A stretch of 64,000 nt of DNA from NCBI GenBank assembly GCA_032358165.1, contig JAALGY010000020.1, positions 1,674,001-1,738,000 on the forward strand, given 5' to 3'. Every line of letters starts with the position of its first letter. Position 1 is the first letter of the stretch. Shown here piece by piece: positions 1 through 12,300 of this stretch. The notes below the pieces were generated by a model. It was not told the DNA's origin and did not search any database. It saw only the letters and a list, made by a program, of their open reading frames with translations. Origin of the DNA: Diplosphaera chodatii. Lineage: Eukaryota; Chlorophyta; Trebouxiophyceae; Prasiolales; Stichococcaceae. Position numbers and translations under genes: made by a program.

Positions 1-1243
1 GACGGCGGCGCACTGAGCGCAGCAGCTGAGACGTGCAGTTGCTGTGCACCACGAGGTCAGCAGTCAGTGAGCAGCCAACAAACAGGTGGTATGGCATGCA
101 TGCCCATGCGGTACATGAGCTCATTGTTGCAACCAGGGTGTTGCAGACAAGGACACGTGAAGGCCGCTACCCAACGTATCCAGTACAATTGACCTCACCC
201 TGAGATGTGAGGTCAGCAAGGTGGAGGCATCATTTAGCAGGACCCCGCCGCTGCTGCACGCATGGCCACCCTGGGCAGCGTGACACACGACGCTGACACA
301 GCTGCTGCAGCGAGGACATACGAGCAACAGCAAGATACATGAGCTACTGTGCTACTAGCACTCACCGTCGGCAGCCTGACAAGCTTGCTCAGTTGTCGCA
401 GCATGCTGGGAAGGCCCAAACAAAACCCCGCACAGTTTGCAGCCGCTTCACGACTGCAGCAGGTGACGATCACAGGAGCCTGTAGCGAGGTTCAGATCAT
501 ACCAGCGGCCATCTGCCAAGCGCTTGCACGTATAGACGTGGCGATCTGCAAACCCTCTTATTATTGGACTGGCCCGATTGCCCAGCACAGCATGATGCTC
601 GCCTCGCATGCAGCGATCCTTGGTTGCAGCATCCCAAATCATCACAAAGTCTCAAATGGTGTCGTGCAATAAACACTTCGGGCCAGACTGTGGCACCGCT
701 GTTGTGTGACGTCTGCAGATTTACGGCACAGTCACAGCATCGGCATTTCAGCGACCACTGATAACGCTATTTCAGCAGCATTCACTGTGCAAGCATGGTA
801 GAAGCGTTTCCATAGTGATAGTCACAGCCGGTGTCATGTACGAAAGCGTGACTGCCATGCTCAATAAAGCAACATAGCGCAGATAGATGAGCAACGCTAG
901 CTGTCGTCAGGCAAACCTCGTGTGCAGCACGTGATGCGGCCTCACCAATAAGCCTGTGCCCAAGAATCGCCGGCGGCATCGCATGACGTTCTCAGCCGCC
1001 ATCACATCGTGGCTGAGCTCACCACTATGTAGCGCGCCGCGGATACGTCTGTTCGACTGCCGCTACGATGTTTGTGAGCCACCAGGAACCTATGATCGAT
1101 CCAAAATGTCGGAATCGCAGCATCCGATGCGTGATGACTCCCCTTTATATGTGATATCATGGCGGGAGAGTCCGTAGCAAGCATGCTAATCAAATGGGGT
1201 GACTGTGCCCAGTGGGCATTGGCATTCTGTGGGTGATCGGCAG
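1..1243. other. Left-edge stretch without a recognised gene
   Basis: No open frame here carries a family motif, and the frames overlap on both strands without a convincing exon chain. The 5' UTR and first coding exon(s) of the tubulin ligase gene that becomes recognisable at 1244 are expected here. An ATG at about 1107 and a continuous frame from 1199 are possible starts, but neither can be chosen from sequence alone. Confidence 0.4.
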
Positions 1244-4200
1244 GTGCATGCATCTGCTGCAGTGCGCACGGTGGCGGAGCAGCTGGGCTGGCATGCCATT
1301 GAGGTCGAGCAGACCAGCTGGGACATCCTCTGGATGGACTGCTCGGTTCCGCTCGACCGAATCATGCGCCTCCACACATCACAGGTGGCACACCCCTGCA
1401 AACATGCCATCAGCAGCCCTCACATTGCTGATACATACATGAGATGCACCGAGCGCTTGAACTCACGGTGGATCATTCGGCGGGTTCACAGGTCGTCAAC
1501 CACTTCTACGGCATGTTCGAGCTGTACCGGAAGAAGGGTCTTGCAAGAAATCTGGCGGCGATGGCAGCGGAGGCGCCTGACGACTATGCACACCTCACAC
1601 CGTGAGCCATTGCCGGCCCAGTGAATGCAACTCTGACGGCAGTGTGTGCGTGGTCTACGTCTGAAGTACTGTGCCAGTGCAGCACTGTACAAGTGCATCC
1701 TCTCTGGAACATGAAGATATGTAGGTGCCAGGTGGGATCACTATCGTGCCGTGCAGACGCACCTTCCTGCTCCCAGAGCAGAGGGCTGCTTTGGAAGGGG
1801 AGATAAGGGCCAAGCACCTCAGCAGCACCCTGGAATCTGATACAGCTGTGAGGGGTCCAGAGAGTCATCAGCATAGCCGGGTGTGGGACGCCCTCGCAGA
1901 TGTCGCCCTGGCCACCCCGCGGCAAACAACTGCCGGGAGGAGGACGGCCTCAAGTGTGCGGCCTGACGCTTCTTGCAGCAGGGACCAGCGTGTCGGACCA
2001 AGCGTTGGCTGCACCCAGTCAGCAGCCAGCGCAGAACGGCATGGTGTTGGCCGGCACACCTGGATCTTCAAGCCTACTGGCGGCTCGCAGGGGCATGGCA
2101 TCCAGCTCCTGCAGTGTGAGGTAATAAGATAGTGCCTGGTGAGGTGTGTACTGGCATTGCGCGCTTGTCAAACAGTGCACAAGTATCGCTCCACTGTTTT
2201 GTAGGCTGACCTCGAAGAAATGACGGCTGAGAATGGGGGGCAGCTGGATGGCGTTGTCATGTCATACATCGAGCGCCCGCTGCTCGTGCACGGCCTGAAG
2301 TTTGACCTGAGGCTGTATGTGCTGGTCACCAGCTGCACGCCCCTGACGGCATATGTCCATCAACAAGGTGGGAGAGTGCATCTGCTAATGCAGCTGAGGA
2401 CTGTTGGCTGGCCACCTCGTGTGCAGTACAGGATGTGTTAAACAGGCTTTGCAGCAGTGCCTGCATCCTTCAGAATCAGGATGCAGGCACTGCAGCATCT
2501 TCAGAACTCATATGCATCCGAGACTGCAGTGCTGCAGGGCTGTGCAGGTTTTGCACCATACCATACGAAGGGCCCTCAGCAGACAACATGCACGAGGACT
2601 GCATGCACCTCACCAACCATGCGGTCAACAGACACAAGTTGCGCGACAGCCTTGCTGCGACGCCCATGACAGGCGGTTGCGAAGGCAACAAATGGACGCT
2701 GGAGGCTCTCAGGTGGGCATAATGCGGTGCATAGTAGTTCATGGCTGCCCCCGGTGGCATACATCAGACGCAGGCGCATACACCGTGCCCGTAGGATGCA
2801 GAGCTTCCTGAGCACTTGCTGATTGTTTGGCAGGCAGTGGATGGGTGGCCATGGTCATGGCTTTGACGGCATCTGGGGTGCCATCAAGGACACGGTTGCC
2901 AAGTCGCTGGTGGCGGTGCAGCCCGGCCTGGTGCACCACTACACCACCACGCTGCCCCCTGGCCACGGCCAGCACGCCTGCTTCGAGCTGCTCGGTGACA
3001 GCCATCTTCTGTCTACCCACTCACGGCATCACTCCTGGGGCATGTGGCCAGGCTGGCGATGCCTAGAAGAGTTCATGGCCAGCTGGACAACAAACCTGTT
3101 GCCATGCAAAGCATCAACAAGCACTGCCTGCTGCAGGCTACGACATACTGTTGGACCAGTACTGCAAGCCGTGGCTGCTGGAGGTGAACCACTCGCCGTC
3201 CTTCAGCGTCGGCAGCGCTCTGGACGCCGCTGTGAAGGAGGCAGTCCTGCTGGACACGCTGCGGATGGTGCGTCGTGATGCACACCTCGATGTGGCGCGA
3301 CTGACACATCGACATGTAGACATGTGACATTTGTTGCTTGCTTGCAGTGCAGAGCAATGGTACTGCGTCTGCTGGCCCACGTGTGGCATCCCTTGCGCTG
3401 CTGTTCAGATGGCAACATGTTCAGCGTCCTGTGCAGGTGGAGCCGCAACACTCGGAGTCAGCTGGGTTTAACATCAAAGGGGCAGCACAGGGTGCCGTGC
3501 CGCTGGGTGGGTTTCAGCCTGTCCTCCCCTCCCCGGATGCTGCACAGCAGACGACGTACGAAGGCCTGCTCAGGGTTGCGGCAGAGGTGTTTGAGCGCAA
3601 ATCGGTGTGGTCAAAGACGCAAAGCTCCCTCCAACACTTACAGGTCACTCAACACTTTGAATGTCGAAATTGCCACTCCATCCCCGGTGCAAGATGTGGA
3701 AGTGGATTCACATGGGTCATGCCGAAGCACAAAGTGAGCACTCCCATCCACCGACTGACTGCTGGAACCAAAATGTGAATGCAGGAGCGCAGGAGAGAGC
3801 AGGCAGCAGAGCAGCTGGAAGCAGCGGAAGCACAGCACCGCCGTGCGTTGGCCATGAAGCGGCGGGCGGTGCTGGAGGCCCGCCGCCTGACTGCCGAGCT
3901 CAGGGGCCAGCCGTCGGCAGACGACCACGACCCGCACTGGTCACATTCACAACCAGCTGCTGGGTGCAGGGTGCCTGCTGGCCACATCTCGGTTGCCTGC
4001 AGCAGCCAGGCACCCGCTCACGGATCCGAGTGTGACAGACTCGGAAGTGACACTAGCGGGCAGGGTAGCTGCTCAGCTGCTGATGCAGCCGGCAGTGCAG
4101 CACATTGGCATCTGCCCAGTGGGCCTGGCCATTGCTCCAGCAGTGGCGGCAGCATCTCAGACAGTGCGTACACCACCGACAGAAAGCCGCCAGTGGACAC

Positions 4201-5222
4201 GTTCAAACGCGAAAAGCTCAGCCGCAGCCGCAGCGCATCCCTATGCAGCATTGTGTCCACGACAAGTCTATCAGATCCACGCTGCAGCACAGCTCACCGC
4301 AAGTCTGTCAGCAGTAGAGCAGCTTCAAGCAGCAGAAGCAGCCTGTTGGGCGGTAGACGGGTAACCACCGGCAGCTGCCGTGGGCGAGCAAACCCCAACC
4401 GCTGCAACACGGCAAGAAAGCACCGGAGGTGGGCACAATAGATGCCTTGCTCTCAACGTCTGAACCAACACTTGACAACCCTCGCAGATGGGATCAAAGG
4501 ATTTCCATTACTGTAATCATAGGGTGCGCAGCGGAATCACCACCGCAGCTGCAGCTGCGGTTCTCGACCTGCAGCCCGAGGGTCTGGCGCTGCCTGCAGC
4601 CTTCAGCCACAGCAGCACTCGGCGGCGTCCACCGACTGGCCAATGCAGCGTCAGTGGCCAACTGCGCGCCCTCTCTGAATATGACCCAGCCATCAGGGCA
4701 GCTGTCAGCGCAGAGCGGAGTGACAGCGTCCGTGACACAAGGGGTAACAAATGCTCGGCAGGCGCAGCGACCACATGCCAGGAACTAGACACGCCAGTGC
4801 CCGCAGAAAGTGCTCAGCAGAGAGCACTGGCATCAGGCCCCACCGCCTCTATAGCCTGTGCACACGGCACAGCGAGACATGTGGACGCCTGCGGGTCATG
4901 TGAGCAGCCTGTGCATGCTTGCGCCAGCGTCAAGGAGGACACTAGCCCCTCAGCAGCCCACAGGTGCACTGGTGACATGGCAGTGACGGCAACTCGACGT
5001 GCATCAGTGCAGCGCACCCTGCGGCGCGCTGCCAGCCTGCCGCCCATATGCAACCTGCAGCTGGACGATGCCTGCATGCCGAGGCAGCCGAGCACGAGCA
5101 TTGCGCCCCGGTCGAGATGCAGAACAGCTGCACCAGCAGGTGACGGCAAGCAGCGCCGACGCACTTCAATGAGCCATGCGTGTGGCACAACATGTCAGCC
5201 TCCTGCTTGCAATCTGCCTTGA
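1244..5222 (+). CDS. Tubulin tyrosine ligase-like (TTLL) glutamylase family protein, 5' end open
   Basis: TTLL enzymes are ATP-grasp ligases that add glutamate, glycine or tyrosine to tubulin tails. Ten exons keep phase: 1244-1384, 1492-1601, 1757-2120, 2205-2367, 2538-2712, 2834-2994, 3137-3267, 3353-3643, 3785-4428 and 4523-5222 (960 codons including stop). TTLL blocks occur in order: a W-D-x-x-W-M-D segment and VVNHFYGM, then the nucleotide-binding [12 protein letters not shown] (exon 3), [12 protein letters not shown] (exon 4), [12 protein letters not shown] (exon 5) and [10 protein letters not shown] (exon 7). After the catalytic core come a QERRREQ coiled coil and a long Ser/Arg/Ala-rich tail in exons 9-10 with no recognised domain. 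The first exon(s) upstream of 1244 are missing from this model. Whether it glutamylates or glycylates cannot be told, although the core looks like the polyglutamylase branch. Confidence 0.88.
2454..2493. repeat. Perfect 16-bp inverted repeat inside a TTLL intron
   Basis: The arms at 2454-2469 and 2478-2493 are exact reverse complements, separated by 8 bases, so the transcript could form a 16-bp hairpin. It lies wholly in the intron between 2367 and 2538. It is too short for a typical algal microRNA precursor. It may be a remnant of a small mobile element or chance. Confidence 0.85.
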
Positions 5223-6014
5223 ACTCCGGAGCGCATGTCATTGCACAAGTTGAGTAGAAGAAGCACGTAGCAAGCATCAAGCATCAAGCAAGGCAAGTGG
5301 AGCAACGCGCAACCTCATGCTACGATACCATACGCTGAAACATGGTGACCAAACTGTCATATCAAGCCAAGGCTAACCAAGTGATATTCGAACTTGGTCA
5401 ACGACAAACCACCACACCCGTCTCAACAGCTGCCTCAAAAATGTAACATTGCATATGTGCCATTGTTCCCCTCCACGAAGCGTCAAAGCAGCAATCATCT
5501 GGCGATCGGGTGCAAGATCTTCACCAGCCTCCTGTGGGCAGCGCGCCGGGGAAGCTGCAATGGCACACAAGTGCATCACACGCCTGCTCTTAAGGCGCCA
5601 CATCACCGATATCTGCCGGGGCTCGTCCTGCCGTCTACATGGGCGGTGGGCAGGCATCGGTGGGCGTGCCGCATATGCTGCCGAGACATCGTGGGCCAGT
5701 GGACCCTGCAGTGTTGTTAGTTTTCTCATAGTGGCATCATATTGCCAGGCGCCTGGGTGCCAGGGTGATGCCTGCCCTGCGGGCGTCGGCTGCGGCTTCA
5801 GCTGTCCACCACGACGCGAGGCCGCCCGCCCACAGCTGCAGCGTACCCAGAAGCGAGGGCGCCTGCTGCACGCTGCCAAGGCCGATGGAACTGGAGCCCC
5901 GCCACACTCCTGGGCCCGCTGCTGTGGCTGCCGTGCTGCTGAAGCCGCGCGCTGCAGGGCTGCTGGCTGCGGCCGTCATGCTGCTGACTGCATGACTGCC
6001 AGAGGTGGTGGGCG
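5223..6014. other. Convergent 3' spacer between TTLL and septin genes
   Basis: The stops of two converging genes flank this stretch, so it should hold both 3' UTRs. A 168-codon minus-strand frame (5373-5879) shows no family motif and is probably UTR of the septin transcript. Confidence 0.4.
5442..5446 (+). terminator. Candidate TGTAA polyadenylation element for the TTLL gene
   Basis: TGTAA is the usual chlorophyte poly(A) signal. This copy is about 220 bases after the TTLL stop, on the coding strand. Assignment is by position only. Confidence 0.35.
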
Positions 6015-8655
6015 CTACGGGTGAGCAGGCCACTGGGGTAGTGGCCGACATGGGCACACAGGCGAGGGCAGGCGCAACCTGTTGGGGGCTGGGCATGGCT
6101 GCAGGTGACGCAGCAGCGACGGCAGGTGGGCCCCATCAAAAGTGGCGGTTTGTTGCCGGCGACTCAGCACTGCGATGGCCACGCCTGCGCCGAGCCCCGC
6201 CGCAGCGAGCGCCAGGGCGAGGCCCCAGGCCACGGTGCTCCAGGGCAGGCCGCTGCGCACCAGCTGCACGGGCTTTGTGCTGCTGCAGTGCAGTTCAATA
6301 AGCAACATCAGCCTGTCAGTTCACGATGGTGTTTGGTCCTTGCCTGCAGTAGAAAAAGCACACAGAGTACACCCTCAGCATGCATTGACAACCGACGAGG
6401 GTTTGCAGCTTACATTCGGTGATGATCTTGTCGGACTTGTGGACTACCTCCATGTGGCCCGACCGCGAATGAACAGACCAGAATGCGCACCTGGCAGCGA
6501 GCGCGGCGCGCCGCGAGGCATAGTAACGCGCCTCGGTCGCCGCCTTGAGCTCGGCGGCGCCCTCCTCGAACAGCAGGCGCTTAAGCAGCGGCAGGTCGGA
6601 GTGGGGCTCCGCGAGCGTCTGGCACGTGCCCCAGGGGTACGTGCGCACCGGCCACAGCCTACACGCATCCAGCGGCAGATGTGGTCAGCCTGTATGGCCT
6701 GTGCGTCGTTGAAGAAGCACAGCCGGCACACGGCCAGTGGCAGCACGAATTTTCTGTTATGATTTGAATGTACTTTTACAGAGGGAAGACTTTTTGCAGA
6801 CCGGCCGATGGCGAGGTCCATGGTGCGGCTGCAGATGATGGCGAAGGGGGGCACGGGGGCTGCGCCGCCGCCGCCGCCCGCCGCCACCACCGCGCCCCGG
6901 CTGAAGCTGTGCACCAGGTCGCGCCCCGCCGCGCACCCCGCGGCCGCCAGCGCCCCGTGCACCTCCGCCCGGAAGGCCGCCAGCTCCTCCGGCGTCATGC
7001 AGTCCGCCTGGCAGCAGAGGTGGATATGACCTGTTTCTCTTTTTTTCACTTTTTGTAGCATCATCAACAGGCACCAGCAGCACACCAGCCCCGGCAGGGT
7101 CTGTGACACCATTCGTGGAGGCACACCAACTGCAGATGGGCCACGGCCTCACGGTGCTTGCTGTGCACGAAACAGGCCGCGTTGCAGGCTGCAGGTTGCA
7201 GATTTGCAAGCTCCAGCACAAAGGGGTCCGGGTGCCACCTTGGCCAGCAGGGGGACGACAGCCGTGACCTCGGACAGGCGGCGGATGCTGTCAACATCCA
7301 GAGCGCGCAGGCAGTGCGGTTGGATCAGGTACAGGGCCTGCAGGCACAAGAGGTTGCACCCCTTGATGCTGTCATCACTCGAGAGACTTGGGGTTTCTCA
7401 AAATGAGCTGGGAGCCATTGGAGAAGTTTGGATGCTGACCGCGTCGATGCGTGGGTCTGGGAAGGCCGACATTGGCTCCCGGCGCCCCGGATCCGACTCA
7501 AGTGCCAGATATGCCGCGTCTTGCGCCCTGACATGATCAACGATGCTGCTCATGTCTTCGGCGAGACTTGCACCGGGTGTGTCCTGCATTTCATCAGCAT
7601 CATACCGCAATGTTGTCACCCCATACCATAATCACATTACCGCCATCGTTCACACATGGCATAAATACGACATGCTGTCGGGTCGCCCGAGGGGGATAGA
7701 GCGCTGTGTGTGCGTGCACACCTGCATGGTGTAGTGGAACCGGCAGCCGCTGGTTGCATCGTCTACCGTCAGCTCCGTCGCAAACTGTACAGCATCCTCC
7801 TGGAAGGCTCTGCTGCTGCTATCCACATTGGCGTCGCCTACCGGCAGGTCGGGGTCCTGCACAGCAGCACAGCACGTCAGAAACGCATGCAAAACCACCG
7901 GCTGCCTCTCAAAACTCGACTCAGCTTCAGTCAAACTGCATGTAGTGAATGTCTCGCATCACCTGCGCATAGGCGGCCAGCAGCTGCTTCACGAAGGTCG
8001 TCTTGCCGCTGCGGGACTCGCCAACAACCAGGAACTTGGCATAGCTGCACGGTGGCTGCACCTGCGAACAACCTCAAAACGCTGTGCACGGTCGCAAACG
8101 GTAGTAAATACAGTGCTGTGCATGTTGTTGCTGTTCAGTGCATGCATTTCAGCAAGCGGCACCTGGATGCTGGGAGCAGGCGCAAAGGCGTGCTGGATGC
8201 TAGCTGCCAGGCTGGCCGTTGCCTGCGAAGCGTTGCACAGCGTGTTCATCGACTGCACATGTATGTCAGACAGGATCCGGGTCACATCTGCAGCTGGCTC
8301 CAGCAGACGCCACGAGCAGGCACAGGCAGCGCATCCTGCCCTGTGTGCCACTCACCTGCCACGCCTCCGCTTCGTGCTCGCTCGACACCTCAGACCCTGC
8401 CGTCGAGCTGGCCTTCGATGTGGCGCTGGACGCATTGTGCCGCAACACAGCATCCGCGTCGGGCGATCGCTGCTTTGGCGTGTCTGGCGGGACTGCGCCC
8501 TTGCGGGGCGGCGAGGCGTTTACAGTGCTGTCACTGCATGCTGGTTGGCTATTATCATTCATTGCACTGCACCGCGCGATCACAGCCTTGCTGGCGACGC
8601 CTTGACCGGTGTGATAATTCAGGGGTTCAATCTGTGGCAACCGATCTGAATTCAA
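6015..8655 (-). CDS. Septin GTPase with a predicted C-terminal transmembrane segment
   Basis: Septins are GTP-binding proteins that form membrane-associated filaments. Eight exons keep phase on the minus strand: 8655-8356, 8061-7963, 7856-7722, 7583-7440, 7337-7239, 7007-6802, 6658-6491 and 6282-6015 (472 residues). An in-frame ATG at 8562 would give 441. The P-loop is GESRSGKT (residues 114-121), the G3 motif DTPG (179-182), followed by DPRIDA-ALYLIQPH, which is septin-typical. The G4 motif AKAD (258-261) is interrupted by an intron. RTYPWGT matches the septin YPWG block. The N-terminus is Ser/Pro/Ala-rich. The last exon encodes a hydrophobic Ala/Leu/Gly segment at about 397-420 flanked by R-R, then a Pro-rich tail, and looks like a membrane anchor. 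Septins occur in chlorophytes but not land plants. The GTPase assignment is firm; the membrane anchor is an inference from hydrophobicity. Confidence 0.9.
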
Positions 8656-9383
8656 TGCAGCTCATCAAAAACAATGCTGAACGTATGCGTGCGACAAGCT
8701 GTACATATGGGATTAAGTACTCTTGCTCTGCGCTCGCAAGGCTGAGATTGCTGCGAAAATGCGCTGATGCCGGCCATTGAGCTCATGAGCTGTCAATGGT
8801 TCAAACTTGAACCCTCACCCGTTCAAGCAATGCGTTGTGTGTGACTGCCAGTTGGTGTACTGCTGCAATTGATGGATGTGCTCGCGCGACACGTGCGGTG
8901 CTGCATGTGGACGATGTGGTGCCCTGCATGCGTTCTTGGACAATCTGGATCGACCGCTGGTAACACACATGCCTTCCTGCAGTCTGCTTCCAGCAAAACC
9001 CAGGAGGCAGGCCAGGACAGTGTTTCAGGCTACAACTCACTGCATAGCTGTGGTGCATGCACCAAGCCAGCACAACTGCCTATGTTGACATGTACAGATC
9101 GATGCCACCGTGCGTTATTTGTATGCTTGCTTGCAGCTCAGCCTCCCGAACGCAGTCCCCTAGCAAGTTCTGTCAGTGCCGCTGTCTACCCTCCAACCCT
9201 ACCGCAGTGCCCAAAACTGGTCAAAATCCACTGCGATGCTCAGCTCCACGTCAGCCTACCACGGCGGGATACAGACCCCGACGAGTGTGCACGCCGTGCT
9301 CCGGTGTGGTGGCGCCTGGCGCAATGGATGAGCCGGCGGCAGATGCGTGTGGCCACCTGGCAAAACTGGACCCTGGACGCCAC
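8656..9383. other. Spacer between two minus-strand genes
   Basis: This stretch separates the stop of Tudor-SN from the septin start and should hold the septin promoter and the Tudor-SN 3' UTR. A minus-strand frame at 8801-9073 has no recognisable motif. No other structure stands out. Confidence 0.4.
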
Positions 9384-12300
9384 CTAGCGGCGGGGCCGGG
9401 GCGCCCCAAACTCGGGCGCCTCGTTGTCGCTGTCCTCCCCCGGGTCGCCGTACTCCCACACGCCGGCGTGCGCGCGGCGGGCGGCTGCCTCCGCGGCCTG
9501 CAGCTGCTCCAGCGCCTTGCCGCCCGCCCCCGCCTGCAGATCGCCTCCGGTCTTCAGTGTCCGATGCACAGCAGCAAGTCAAGGGCATCTTTTGTCCATG
9601 CCAGGTCAGGACTGCTCGTGGGCGGCACCCACTGCTCCAACCGTCAGGCAGTTTGCTGCTCTGGCATTGGCATCAGGTTTTGTTGATTTCCTTCAGCATG
9701 TCGATCGCTTCCAGGCTTGCAGCGCGACAATGGCTGACAGTGGCCAGCAGCGTGTTGCACTCTCTGTGCACCTGGTAGCCGCGCACAGGCGCCACGCGGG
9801 CGAGGCCTTCACGCAGGATCTGCTCGTTGATGGTGGGCGCGGCGTCCGCACCCTTGGAGCGCAGCAGCACATGGGCAGTCGCAGGCACTGGCGGCGTTTC
9901 GCGTGTCCCTGCAGAGCACCAGACAGCCCAGCACTCACCCGCGGGGTGCGGCCCGAGTGCAGATGCAGTCATGGCGGCATGGCCACACACAGTGGCGAAG
10001 CTCGAGAAGCACAGTTTCGACATCCTTGCGGGACCAGCACACGGCACCTGGGACGGCACGCGAGCGCCACATAACCTGCGCCACCAGCGGCTTGCCGTCG
10101 CCCGTGGCGCCAGCCAGCACCCGCGCTGCCTCGTAACCGACGTCGTCCTCGACGCCTGGCACCTGCGCACCAAGCAGCATCCGAGATCTGCACCTGGGCC
10201 AGTCAAAGTGGGATGCTAACACACAGCCTGCACAACTGCCTGTGGCCATGTGCACGTTGATGAGCTGGGTGACAGCTGCGCTGGACACACCAGATTGGAG
10301 CCAGGCATGACAATGCAGCACAACGCACCTTGACGTAGGCGAGCTGCAGCAGCTGCGCCTGCGGCGCCAGCGCGCTGAGCTCTGGCGAGATGGACCGCAC
10401 AGCGGCGCCCTGCACCGTCTCCTTGTTGCCAAAGTCGACGAATGTCACCTGCGCAAGCGTGTGCAACGCATCCCAACACTTGCTGACCGTGACCAGACTT
10501 GCCTGCACACAGCAGCATGTCCATGGCGCAGGTGAGCATGCTTGTAACGATGCGCGTGCGCTGGAAGGTACATGAAGCCAGCTGTGGAGGCACCTGGTAG
10601 CTGGGGTTGACTGGGTCGCGCTTGTCCACGGATGTGACGCTGGCGCGATACCACTGGCGGTCAGCGCTGAACTGAGCCAGGCACAGGTCGCCCACCTTGA
10701 GGGCGGACGGCTACAGCAGAGAGAAGACGGTTGTCAGCCATGCAGCGCACTCCACTTGTACCAACGTTCAGGAGCCTAGGCATGCACGCCATCCTGCCCA
10801 ACAGTTTGGGAGGCTTGACCAATGCTAGCCCAGGTTGTATGTGCGTGACGGCTCACTGAGGCTGGACGCATGCTGCATGCTGCGGCGCTCACCCTGTTGT
10901 TGCTGAGGGAGGCAGACGCCAGCTGCTGCGTCAGCCAGGCGACGCGCGGGTCGCCTGCCTGCTGTGCCCAGACCCTGCCACCATCCACCACCTGCACGCA
11001 AACACTGGCACTCACATAGGGTGCCTCAACAGGACACAGCTGCTCTTGACTGCATGTTTGCGGATGCAACAGAGCCAGAGGCCAAGGGCGCACAAAGCAT
11101 GTTTGGCCAGACAGTGGTTACGGGACTCTTGCGACAGCAGCACTCGTATATACCAAGCATCATCAAACCCTACCTCTGTGACGACGACCTCCAGCTCCTC
11201 ACCACCTCCGGTGCCATTGGCCTCTGCTTCCCCATTCTCGCCAGCTGCCGCTGCCTCTGTCGCGGGATCATACTTCTCCCAGATCTGCAGGGCAAGGGCA
11301 GGGTTGCACCGATCACTCACATTGTTACATTGAAAGTCGTCTCGTGTGCACGCGCCCCAGATTGTTGCCCAATCATGCACCCTGACATGCCCCCGGTGCA
11401 CTGCGTGCCACCTTCAGGCGCTTGTCCTTGGCGGCCTGCTCGAGCTTGAGCAGCTCGGGGCCGCCGGGCTGGCGGTCGGGCTGGAAGGTGGGGTGCAGCC
11501 GCGCGAGGCCCGCGCCCAGCAGCGCCGAGGACAGGTCCACCAGCTTGCCGCTGTTGTGCACCCGCGCCCGCCCCAGGAAGGTGCCCGACCTGCAGCGGGT
11601 GCTTGACGGTATGCTTGACGGTACGGACGGTTACCTTCACGAGTGGCCTGGTGGCCGGCCCCGTAGCATCACATGTGCTTCGTGCGCCCCTTTCCTCCTT
11701 CACCCACAGTGCCTCGCGCTGGCTTAGCGGCTTACAGCATCCGATCATCAGCACCAGCAGCTGGCACGCAGCAGAAACAGGTCCGTGCCTGTCGGCTGTC
11801 TCGACCTCGAACTCCACGCTGCGCTGCAGGGCCAGCTGCCGCATGAACAGGTACGCCTCCTCAGCATAGGGCTCCTCCTACACAAGCCGACACAGTCCTT
11901 GTCAGTTGGGAGTCGACCTGATTGTCTCATATCATGCAGTGGCATCGCATCTGACTGTGCCTCGCAGGCACTCACTGCCACAGGACGGCCGTCGCGCCCC
12001 ATGGCAGAGCCACGCTGCGGTGCCCTCACGCCGCTGGGGCAGAACAGCACGGTCACGCCCTCCTTTGGCACCGTGATCTGCGGCACTGATATCGCAGGTT
12101 TATAAACGTCCGCCTTGCCATGACATGCAACATATGAGGGTAACAGGCTGCAACCCGCAAGCGCCACAAGCAGAACACAGCGTCAAGCTCGCCTTCAGAC
12201 GGTGCCCTGACAGCACAAACTCGACGACGCCGGCGACCTTGCCAGTGCGCTGGAAGAATGGCAGCAGCTGCTTCGCCCTACACGCACATAGTTGGGCGCC

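Noticed and set aside
4429..4788. Alternative reading of the last TTLL exon from the acceptor at about 4487
   Set aside because: It leads to an early stop, while the acceptor at 4522 keeps phase with a 700-base open exon.
5373..5879. 168-codon minus-strand open frame after the septin stop
   Set aside because: No family motif, downstream of the septin stop on the same strand, so more likely 3' UTR.
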